Origin: Porpolomopsis calyptriformis | Taxonomy: Eukaryota > Basidiomycota > Agaricomycetes > Agaricales > Hygrophoraceae | DNA: 64,000 bases | Assembly: GCA_951640195.1 (NCBI GenBank) | Contig: OX621169.1 | Location: forward strand, 1,302,001-1,366,000 | Direction of reading: 5' to 3' | Part shown: one piece after another, positions 52,157-60,753 of the stretch | Numbering within the stretch: position 1 is the first letter of the stretch | How the letters are laid out: every line of letters begins with the position of its first letter | Program-made: the position numbers and the translations under genes | Notes under the pieces: generated by a model | Database searches by the model: none | What the model was told of the DNA's origin: nothing | The model's input: the letters and a program-made list of their open reading frames with translations, nothing else

Positions 52157-52478
52157 AATCTATCATTCGTGCTCGTGTCGCCTGAGTATGAGAACGAAAT
52201 TTGGTTTAGCTGCACCAATTCCGTTTTCATTTCATATATCTTGCTTTCCTTCGAGACTGAAGAAATAGTGTGTCAAGGTGTGTTGTCAAAGAATCACACT
52301 CGTGTCATCATCGTGCTGAGATATTCGTTTGTCAGTGGAAGGGTTGTGGTGAGGAAGACAATACGTACACCAACCTTCGACAAGGATAACTCCATACGTC
52401 GATAAACATTCGGTGGGGGATTTGAATCTTTCGAAGGAGGAGCCGAACAGTTATTTGAGCGGTGAAGGAGAACGGGCA
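52157..52478 (+). pseudogene. Inverted, decayed copy of chromodomain gene 5' exons
   Basis: This plus-strand stretch matches the chromodomain gene from about 50258 to 49905 (minus strand), including the string TCCTT(C/G)GAGACTGAAGAA, the segment ending in GTCAGTGGAAGGG, and TCTTTCGAAGGAGGAGCCGAA. It keeps former introns as well as exons, so it came from DNA and not from mRNA. The bases for WEPF are deleted and the frame is lost, so it is not functional as a gene. It is inverted relative to its parent. Confidence 0.75.
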
Positions 52479-52657
52479 TTTTCCGAATTTGAAATGAGCG
52501 GGGTCGCTGAGACACAATTCGCGGACGTACGCGCTGAGTCGAGGGTAAGAGCCGTCATTTGCCCGGTGATCTTCCATTCACTTCTGGAGTACTGTACATG
52601 CATGCATACAATTTAGCGTTAGGGAGAGACAAATCCAGATATCCACGCATGTCTCCA

Positions 52658-53203
52658 TTACACGCGTTCATTGCATCTCGCACATCTCTCTTCACTATCA
52701 ATGCTGCATTGAATTGTCAGTAAATCAATAGAGGGCTTATTCAATAGATCTTACAAGAGACAGACCAACCCAATCGGGAAGAAGAGGATCGCAGTTATGA
52801 TACCACACACACCATACTTTGTGCGCCTGTCATGATTTCCTTGGGCACACTGTCCCAATCCTAGCAGTGGGTTCAGGTCAGGCTCAAGGACTTCTCTGTC
52901 TCGACCGGACTCACGCGTGCTCAGGTACTGTGCCCCTACTTCCGCAGCAGAAGGGGCTGCTGGTTGCATAGGCTGTAGCTGGGGAAGTGGTTGATAAGCA
53001 TACATTTGCTGCGCAGGTAGCTGAGGCAGGTATGCTGCGGTAGATCCTGGCTGAAGCATTTGTCCGGGGTGGGGCATTTGTCCAGGGTAGGGCATTTGAT
53101 GTAGCAAGATTGGCCCTGGATAGTTCAATGCCCCAGGCACAGGCTGATACGGAGGGGGGTACTGGTTCCCAACCTGAACCGTGTTTTTCTCAAACTGAGC
53201 CAT
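52658..53203 (-). CDS. BRI3-like small membrane protein, copy C
   Basis: Three exons, 53203-52915, 52860-52755 and 52703-52658, give 146 residues, the longest copy. The start is MAQFEKNTVQVGNQYPPPYQ with a PPPY motif, followed by degenerate PGQM(P/L)xP repeats (GQMPHPGQMLQPGS). The second half of exon 1 ends with QPAAPSAAEVGAQYLS, shared with D. Core: QCAQGNHDRRTKYGVCG and IITAILFFPIGLVCLF. End: IDSEERCARCNERV. The CACGTG element found before A, B, D and F is missing; the region upstream was replaced by a RAD9/CRB2-derived fragment. Confidence 0.78.
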
Positions 53204-53299
53204 CGATGGATGATGCTCGTTTGCAGTTGTAAGGCGACCTGGAGGGTCAGGTTGCCGAGCCCGTGGTGTTATCTGGTCAGGTCTGACGACCCTATTGAT

Positions 53300-53765
53300 A
53301 GTCCGATTGAAGCAAAGTCAGGTGATTGAGACCATTCAAAATGGATATCAACGAAATGACAAATCCAATGACAAGCAATAAGGCCGCAAATCGTGCAGGA
53401 ACGACATACACAATCAGACGTAGATGGACGGTTGGAAGTCCGATTCATCGCTTGCTTCTCGGAATCTGAGATGGCCTGGCGAGAATAAACTTGTTGACCG
53501 AAAAGAAGGAACGAAGGCTTCGCCAAGGCACAGGATCGAGTTCCCTTCGAACAACCTTGATGTGTCCTTGCTGTTTTGAGCCATGATCTCTACAGGCTAT
53601 TACACCAGTCCCAATCTACGAATTGCGAGACCAGGGCGTTCCGTGTTATAGACGTGCCTTGCGGTTGCAAGCATGGTGGCCAATTCTTTTTGCCCTGCAA
53701 AAGAAATGGAATGATCGACTATATCTCACCAATTAGGTTAAACCATGGAACCAATCGAGAGTCTT
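53300..53765 (-). pseudogene. Truncated copy of RAD9/CRB2 3' end (first copy)
   Basis: The stretch resembles the parent at 56220-56905. It includes the parent's 3' flank, then parts of exon 5 (CTTGCTTCTC..AATCTGAGA), the intron, and most of exon 4, for example ATGATCTCTACA, CTATTACACCAGTCCCA, TCTACGAATTG and GTGCCTTGCGGT. Internal deletions and substitutions break the frame, and the upstream exons are absent, so it cannot make the BRCT protein. It lies directly upstream of copy C, as the true gene lies upstream of copy F, so BRI3-like gene and RAD9/CRB2 end were duplicated as one unit. Confidence 0.75.
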
Positions 53766-53778
53766 GAGTTCACATCTT

Positions 53779-53888
53779 CAATACGTACGACAAGGATAAC
53801 TGCACATGTTGATAAACATTTGGTGGGGGATTCTAATCTTTCGAAGGAGGAGCCGAACAATTATTTGAGCGGTGAAAGGGAACGGGCG
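53779..53888 (+). pseudogene. Short second copy of chromodomain gene fragment
   Basis: Matches the chromodomain gene around 50047-49905 in inverted orientation: AATACGTAC, then AACTGCACATGTTGATAAACATTTG, then TCTTTCGAAGGAGGAGCCGAACA. It is fused directly to the end of the RAD9/CRB2-derived fragment. The same deletion of the WEPF bases as in the first fragment shows that the two fragments share an ancestor after the first copying event. Confidence 0.7.
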
Positions 53889-54148
53889 ACAGACATAAAT
53901 AACGTGGGTTTGTACCCTATTGGTCGACCCTGTATCTTCGTGGTATCTACACAAAACCTTCATTTCCAAACTTCAGTGAATTTGAAGTGAGCGGGGGAAG
54001 CTTTGTCGCTGGGATACAATTCGCGGACGTACGCGCCAAGTCGCGTGTAAGAGCCGTAATTTATCTGCCCGGTGATCACTTCTGGAGTACATGCATACAT
54101 AAAACTTTAGCGTTAGGAAGAGGTTATACAGAGAAATCCAGATATCCA

Positions 54149-54668
54149 TTACACGCGTTCCTTGCATCGCACACATCTCTCTTCGCTATCAATGCTGCAT
54201 TGAATGGTCAGAAATTTAATAGAGGACTTATTCAACAGATCTTACAAGAGACAGATCAACCCAATTGGGAAGAGGAGGACCGCAGTTATGATACCACACA
54301 CACCATACTTTTTGCGCCTGTCATGATTTCCTCGGGCACAATTTGCATATCCTAGAAGTGGGATCAGGTCAGGCCCGAGGACTTTCACCGGACTCACGCT
54401 CGTTCAGGTACTGTGCCCCTACTTCCGCAGCAGAAGGGGCTGCTAGTTGCATAGGCTGTAGCTGGGGAAGTGGTTGATAAGAATACACTTGCTGCGCAGT
54501 TAGCCGAGGCTGGTATGCTGCGGTAGATCCTGTCTGAAGTATTTGCCCCGGCTGAGGTATTCGCTCGGGCTGGGATATTTGCCCGGGTTGAGACAATATT
54601 GGGCCAGGCTGGTACATAGGGGGGCTCTGGTCCAAAGCCTGGACTGTCTTTTCCTCGAGCTGAACCAT
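54149..54668 (-). CDS. BRI3-like small membrane protein, copy D
   Basis: Three exons, 54668-54398, 54351-54246 and 54194-54149, give 140 residues. Start MVQLEEKTVQALDQSPPMYQ is shared with copy B, while the rest of the Pro-rich half (repeated PGQI/PERI units, then QVYSYQPLPQLQPMQL) is shared with copy C. The gene thus looks like a mosaic of B-like 5' end and C-like body. Core: NCARGNHDRRKKYGVCG and IITAVLLFPIGLICLF. End: IDSEERCVRCKERV. An upstream in-frame ATG at 54749 would add 27 residues but lies within the shared promoter block. Confidence 0.77.
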
Positions 54669-54801
54669 CTGGTGCTCGTATAGAGCTGGATGAGTAAAAT
54701 AACCTGATGTGTCGAGTTGGGTTTTTTCAAAGGCTTGCGGTACTGTCAACCTTGGGCAAGGTCGCAGTCCGCAGCGATTGGTTTTTTAAAGAAATCGCGG
54801 A

Positions 54802-54812
54802 GCCACGTGATC
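54802..54812 (-). promoter_or_regulatory. GATCACGTGGC element upstream of BRI3-like gene D
   Basis: The same 11-base string on the minus strand, 133 nt before the ATG of copy D. It is embedded in a duplicated promoter block shared with copy B (54700-54840 versus 51845-51990). Confidence 0.5.
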
Positions 54813-54889
54813 GGAATCGAATAGTAAATGAATTTCGCCGAGATACAATTCGCCGATCGTTCGTTAAAGATGTTCTAGATAGCCATCAC

Positions 54890-55075
54890 ACACATCTCTC
54901 TCGACGTTAAAACTGCATCAGTAATAGAAGGCTCATTCGATAGAGCTACAAGAGACAGATCAATCCAATCGGGAAGAGAACGGTTGCCGCAATGATACCA
55001 CACTTTCCGTACTGGGCACACCGTGCCAATCCTAGCAGTGGGTTCAGGTCAGGCCCGAGCATTTCTCTGTCTCGA
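54890..55075 (-). pseudogene. Broken BRI3-like copy E (exon 1 lost)
   Basis: The core exon is recognisable (RCAQYGKCGIIAA, then TVLFPIGLICLL) but eight residues equivalent to GNHDRRTK are deleted, which brings the two cysteine motifs together. Exon 1 is missing; the sequence upstream switches directly to RAD9/CRB2-derived DNA at about 55078. The intron after the core is shortened (its donor reads GTAGCTC instead of GTAAG) and the last exon has lost the IDSEERC frame. It is a dead member of the array. Confidence 0.72.
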
Positions 55076-55077
55076 CC

Positions 55078-55520
55078 GGAACGTAGATGGACGGTTGGAG
55101 GTAAAAGAGAGGTCAGCCGCGACTTATACACGAGTGGTGCTTAGAGTGAGTATGATTCGGAGTATCTCACCACTCATCATGCCGGAATCTGAGATAGCCT
55201 GGCGAGAATAAATTTGGTGAGTGATACCACAGAAAAGAAGATTCCAGTCACCTTTTGTGTTTGGAATCAGGACCAAGGCACAGGATCAAGTTCCCTTCGG
55301 ACAATCTTGATGCGCCGTTGCTGTTTCGAGCTATGATCTCTACGAAATGCTCCAGACTATTACACCAGTCCGAATCTACGAATTGCGAAACCCGGGCGTT
55401 CCGTGTTAGCGTGCCCCAATCCTTGTTTCCCTGCAAAAGAAATGTAAGTAAAAAGCATACCGATGATCGACCGGATCTCGCGCCAATTCGGTTGAATCAT
55501 GGAGCCAATCGAGGGTCATC
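55078..55520 (-). pseudogene. Truncated copy of RAD9/CRB2 3' end (second copy)
   Basis: Resembles 56430-56905: GATGGA..GTTGGAGGTAAA, GAGGTCAGC, ACACGAGTGG, GTATGATTCGG, then the intron region (AGATTCCAGTCACC) and exon 4 (ATGATCTCTACGAAATGCTCC, CTATTACACCAGTCC, TCTACGAATTGCGA, GGGCGTTCC). It keeps more of exon 5 than the first copy, so it is an independent or earlier copy. Frame breaks and missing upstream exons exclude function as a protein. Confidence 0.75.
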
Positions 55521-55626
55521 AGATCTTCAGCGAGTATTGTACATACATGCATAGCCGTAAAATTTGGAAAGAATGGTGAGCAGTAGGATGTTTACAAATA
55601 AATTCAGATATCCACGCATGCCTCCA

Positions 55627-56066
55627 TCACATAATTTCCCCACATCTCGTACACTTCTCTTCGCGGTCCATGCTGCAGTGAATGATCAGCATCTATGGCA
55701 GAAGGCTCGTTCAATAGAGCTCACCAGAGACAGATCAACCCAGCCGGGAAGAAAACGATCGCAGCGAAGATACCATACCAACCGAACTTTGTGCGCAGGT
55801 TATGATTTCCCAGGGCACATTGTGCAAATCCTAGCAGTGGTTTCAGGTCAGCCCTTTCCGTCTTGATTGGACTTACGCTGATTCATGAACTGCTCTGCAG
55901 CAGAGGGGGCTACTGGTTGCATAGGTTGTGGCTGGAAAGGCGGCTGGTAGGATGGTTGATAATACATTTGTTGCCCAGTCATTTGAGGCGAGTATGCTAC
56001 TGGCTGGGCCTGATACATTGGCGGGGGCTGGTACCCAGGCAAGGTCTGGTTCCAAGCCTGAGCCAT
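55627..56066 (-). CDS. BRI3-like small membrane protein, copy F
   Basis: Three exons, 56066-55877, 55830-55725 and 55672-55627, give 113 residues. It is the most diverged intact copy: start MAQAWNQTLPGYQPPPMYQA with PPMY, then repeated YQP/FQP units. Core: QCALGNHNLRTKFGWYG and IFAAIVFFPAGLICLC, where the GVCG of the others is GWYG. End: MDREEKCTRCGEIM, still CxxC. Exons 2 and 3 keep the 106 and 46 nt lengths. Its place next to the full RAD9/CRB2 gene makes it the likely ancestral neighbour of the duplicated units. Confidence 0.76.
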
Positions 56067-56199
56067 CGAAGTCTTATGATGCTCGTGCACAGCAGGTAGA
56101 ATAAGGTAACCTGGAGGGTCAGGTCGAGTATCTTTACGAGCTCGTGGCGTAGACGCAGGGCCAGATCTGCCATATCCATCGAGGGTCAATTGGCGCCAA

Positions 56200-56209
56200 G
56201 CCACGTGAT
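56200..56209 (-). promoter_or_regulatory. ATCACGTGGC element upstream of BRI3-like gene F
   Basis: The E-box string on the minus strand, 133 nt before the ATG of copy F; the first base of the 11-base form differs. Because the flanks of F differ from those of B and D, retention here is more likely to reflect function. Confidence 0.5.
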
Positions 56210-56292
56210 AATATTCAAAATATTAATCATATTCAAAATGATTTATCAGCAACGACAAATCATAAAGCAGCAAATCACCGGCATGGTATACA

Positions 56293-59200
56293 CTATACAT
56301 TATCATCGGATTCATACCCAGGCAATTTTGTAAGTCTTCGTGAGACCAGGCAATCTTTCACCCACTCGACATTTACGACATTGACTCCGATCCCGAGATC
56401 TGGTGGGGGATCCTGTGCGACCACGTAATCAAATGTCGATGGAAGATTGGAGGTAAACGGGAGGTCAGCTGCGGCCTCGACACGAGTGGCGCCCATAGCA
56501 AGTATGATTCGGGGTACTGCACCACTTGCTTCTCTTGTCATATCAGAATCTGAGACAGCCTGGCGATGATAAACTTGTTGAGTAGTGCCACGCTAACAGA
56601 AGAGAAAATTCCAGTCACCTTTTTGCGCTTGGCGTCAGGCACGAAAGCTTCGCCAAGACACAGGATAGATTTCCCTTCAAATAACCTTGAAGCGACTTTG
56701 TTGTTCTTAGACATGATCTCTACAAGATGCTCCGGGCTATTACACCAGTCCCAGTCTACGAATTGAGAGACCCGGGCGTTCAACGCTATAGACGTGCCTT
56801 GCGGTAGCAGGTATGGTTGCCAATCCTTTTCGCCCTGCGAAAAAAAAAGTAAATCAAAGGAATATCGACGATCGACTAGAAATCTCACCGATTGGACCAA
56901 ATCATGGAGCCAACTGAGGGACAGGCACGGGATACCCAGGGCGAGGGCTATCAGGTATTTGGGTTTCGCACTGGGGTCGTCGGCCAACAAAAAGACGCGC
57001 TGAAGAGACTGCTTCCCAATCCATCTGACATCCTTCGCATGTGCAACCCACTGTTTATTGAACCGACCGTAGTCTCCGTCCATGCGAATCAGAGAGAACC
57101 AGTCGTCGATGACTGTACCTCCATTACTCTTGATAATACTCGCGAGCTTTGCCCTATCACCTTGTTGGTTGTTATACTTCGGAGTCAAGGTGATAGCTAT
57201 ACCAGTTTTAAGGAGGGTTTTTCGACGGCCATCCTTGCCAGTCGTAATGCTTGAAATAGAGAATTTCGACAGTGAAGACGAGGGTTTGAGCGGCTTCTGT
57301 CTGACCACGGTTGTAATAGCCTCGGGAGTAAGAACTCGATCCCCCCATTTACTGGAGATAGTTCGAGCAGCGATTCGAATGTCGGAAGTTTCTACATCCA
57401 TCCGCTCTAGTTCATCGCCATTATGGAACGCGACTCGGATTATTTCATCGGATTCGATTCGCGTGTCGTCGACAACCTCGGCCGTCTCATTAGTATCCAC
57501 AAGAATGACGTTATCACCCTCACGCAAGCCATGCAGCCGCATCCTGAGAATATCCACTTCGTCCTCTGTGCCGTCGTCAAATTTGATAAGATATTTCGTT
57601 CCAGATTGAAGCGAATGGACAGTTCCCGGATAGAAATGTCCATCCTGTTTCCATAGGGCAAATACTCTTGTCGCAGGTCCGGTAGCCGTCCGACTAGTAC
57701 TCACAGAGGCAAATGATCGTAATCGTTTGGACTCCTTGTCCAAAAGAGGGGGGTCGGCAAGTTTGCCCGCTGTCGTTGTTATTCTGAGCGCAGGCCTGGG
57801 CCTTTTTGCCTTCGTCCTCGCTTTAGCATTTCCTCTTTTTCGTTTCCGAGAAGATCCAGGCTCGTCCTCTAGTTCGAGGTTGGGATCCACATAGTCTTCA
57901 TCGGCAAGGTCGGTTTCCTCATCCTCATCCGCTTTCCGAATAGAAGGGGCGTCATTCTGTGAAGGAGTTTCTGCCAAACTACGTTGCCTCTTCGAGGAGG
58001 TGGTTGATCTCGATCTGGCTCGTCGGTCTGACGGAATAGTCACAGGAGCGGCGTGCGAATCGGCATTAATTTTTTGTGCTCTTTTCACCTTGGAATTAGT
58101 TGTAGCGAGTCCCAGGTTTTCCTCCAGGACTGGTGGCGGTACCTCAGCGACCTGCGCAGAAACCGCAGCGACTGGATGAGGCCTCGGGCGAGGATCCCTG
58201 ACAGCAGTGCTGACACCGCGTGGAGCACGGGAGCCTCTAATCGGCTTTCCTCGCGGGATTACCATTTCTGCAGGTTCCTTTCCCTTAATGCACCTCACAA
58301 AATTACTATCGACACTTTCCTACAAGAGAAGATATTGCGAACCTTGGCAGAAATTTTTCTCGGCACCCTCTTGTTATCCGTTTTCACTTTTGAAGCCTTT
58401 ACTGACGGTGCACGCTTCGACGTCGTGGCAGCCAGAGGTACTTCGTCTTCCTCGCTCTCTTCCCGCTCGAGTACAGGGATGGCAATCTCCCCTGGGTTGT
58501 GCTCCCGAGCTATCGGATGGCGGACTTGCTTTATGAGACGAGGATCCAACCTCTCATTGGCTGATTTGACATGAACCGAGAGAGGGGCGGAGGTAAACTT
58601 TGGATCGCTGAGAGGTTGGTTAGGGTCGGGAATAACATTTGCGTCGTCTCCAGAGGTTGCTTGACCTTTGTTACGAGAAGGGCCGGCAACTTGATGAGGC
58701 GAGCGTGAGCCACTATCAACGACGGCTTGTCTGGTACCCCCAACCACATCCTCAGACGCCGGTTGCACCTCAGATGTTACCCCTCTTCCTTCACCTTCTC
58801 CCGAAACCGGAGACAGAGTATCTTCCATATATTTTCTGACACGCCATGGCTTCCGTGGATCGATCATTCTTACGATGCTCCTCGGAGATGTCGATGCAAT
58901 ATCAGACGTTAAATGTGCCACCGGGGCCACCCAAGGATGATTTATATCAGACGAGTCAGGTCTCTGCCCCGCTTGATCCCCTGATCCTCTTGCTACGAGA
59001 TCCCCATTGTTGCTGGTAGAAGTCTCGAGCTGCGTGGAAGGCTGGGTGGCCACATAGTCCTCTGCAGGCTGGGTAGAGGGCTGGGTAGCCACATAATCCC
59101 CCGCAGGCTGAGTGTTCATGTTATCGACCGGGTCTAGTTTTCCAGATAGATATCGTTCGTAGCTGGAAGACAGTTCGCTGCTTGTATCACTTGATCCTTG

Positions 59201-60290
59201 ACTTGGAGCATCAGCGTCACGGTTTGCGGGGTTGCTTTTGCCGACAGTTGGGGGGTGGCGGCCGGAAGACAGATTGGTATTTGGATTGACATTTGTGGGC
59301 TGTTGCTTGGGGGGTTCGGAAGGTTCGATTTGGGAGCTATCAGAATCCGATGGCGTAGCTTCTACAAGGACATTACCCAGGATCGGTGATGAGTCAGGAA
59401 TACTGCGATCATGAGGGTGATCAGGAGTGTCAAAGTCAGATGAAGACTGTTCTGGGACGCCTGTCGGCCTGCCACTTCCCGTCTCTTGAGTGTCGCGTCC
59501 GAGCTCTGAAAGGGGTACCTCGAATTCCTTTGATGTCGCCAAGAATTCACGCACTGGATCTTGGGAGAGGGGGCCCGCAAAGGAGTCCTGTGAAAACTCC
59601 TCGACGGTTTGCAGACCAGTGGACGGAGATCGAGAAGGCATGTTCCTCCATTGTGCCCCAGCGGTCTCTATATGGCATTGGGAAGCAGTGGCTCGTTGAA
59701 GCGTGGCCACCTTTGTCGTTGTTGCTTTAAGCTTAGAAGCGACTGGTTAGTCGAAAAAAAGGCAGTGGTGTCTTTGAGGCAGAACAGACCTTTATTTCGG
59801 TAAGTCGTGAGAGTGGGTGGCCCTGTTGTCCACCATGAGGGGTCTGTTCTTTTACCGAACTTTTTGAAGAAGAAGGGTGTGGCGAGGTTGAACTTGAGCT
59901 GATCGAATAAGTAATCACGGGTCGAATGTCGCCTGAAGTACCAAGGTTTTCCTTCTGCGAGTTCTGGTTATTCCCATTGTCGTCGCAGTGCTGGGTCTGT
60001 GTTTGTGTCGATGCAAGGCCATAGTAATGATACCGAGGTGCAGGATTAGAGTCTCGAGTCGACGCGTGGAGAGAATCGGACGAGACATGTCTAGGAGGGA
60101 GATGTTCGCCCAAAGAAGAGTTGGTGTCCGATGATTTCTTGTCAGTGCTACCACGTAAAACGTTGCGAAGGAGTTGAGTAGGTTGGGAGTTATCCATAGT
60201 TGGGTTGCTGGTGGAAATGTTCAAGTCAGAACCGATTGAGAGCGCCGAAGCCATTTGGAACGCGTGCCTATGATCATCTAATGTATCCAT
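56293..60290 (-). CDS. DNA damage checkpoint mediator (Rad9/Crb2/53BP1 type)
   Basis: A checkpoint scaffold that reads methylated histone H4 with a Tudor domain and dimerises or binds phospho-ligands through BRCT repeats. Five exons, 60290-59790, 59731-58343, 58283-56889, 56834-56619 and 56559-56293, give 1255 residues. The N-terminal 800 residues are low-complexity with many SQ/TQ sites (STQTQTQ, a TQ-rich tandem repeat near 59030-59125, SQDSF). The Tudor domain reads RVFALWKQDGHFYPGTVHSL and then YLIKFDDGTEDEVDILRM. Tandem BRCTs follow: KTGIAITLTPKYNNQ, IIKSNGGTVIDDWFSL, YLIALALGIPCLSLSWLHDL, then FEGKSILCLGEA and NVVNVEWVKDCLVSRRL. The 3' exons were copied into the array at 53 and 55 kb. 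Confidence 0.87.
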
Positions 60291-60753
60291 CCTTGAACGC
60301 AGATTTCACTTCTAACCTTACTTATCACGATGTAGAATATCCTGCTCAATGACGGTTGAGACGAGAGCTGTTATCAAAATATCAACCTACAATATCGCGA
60401 CCGTGGCTGAAACGGTAGGTTATAATCTGGCCTGTCCTAACTCAAAAAAATCAGTTAAAAAACTTGATGGCCTGGTTTACGAGGCATTATCCGAGGAAGA
60501 TGGGAGCGAGCCACACAACGGCGTACAGAACGAAGAGAATTGGAAAATGGAGCAAAAGACCGACCGAGGGCCTTATTGACATTTGTTTTGAACATACGAC
60601 CACGTGAGCACGCGACGCAAGTCACTTCGACTCAAGGGCGGGCGTGAGAGGTTGGTAAGTACGTGAAAACAGGAGGAGCGCACTTCACCAAACCTCGAGC
60701 CATTGACCATCTTAATACGATTTTTTCATAGGACATAAGGTTGATGTTGAGTT
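60291..60753. promoter_or_regulatory. Divergent promoter region, RAD9/CRB2 and membrane protein gene
   Basis: About 460 bp between two divergent start codons. A CACGTGAGC string lies at 60601-60609. An open frame at 60349-60579 has no recognisable features and is not called. An intron in the 5' leader of the plus-strand gene is possible (TTTTTTCATAG ending at 60732). Confidence 0.4.

Larger units (their letters stand above)
52495..54690. repeat. Direct tandem duplication carrying BRI3-like copies C and D
   Basis: The block 52495-53203 and the block from about 53985 to 54668 are direct repeats offset by roughly 1.48 kb. Shared strings include AATTCGCGGACGTACGCGC (52517 and 54018), AAATCCAGATATCCA, and the whole of exons 2 and 3 of the BRI3-like genes with their introns. 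The second copy differs by small deletions and many substitutions, so the duplication is not brand new. Confidence 0.75.

Noticed and set aside
60349..60579. A 76-residue frame between RAD9/CRB2 and the membrane protein gene
   Set aside because: No recognisable motif, unusual composition for this genome, and it lies in a divergent promoter region.
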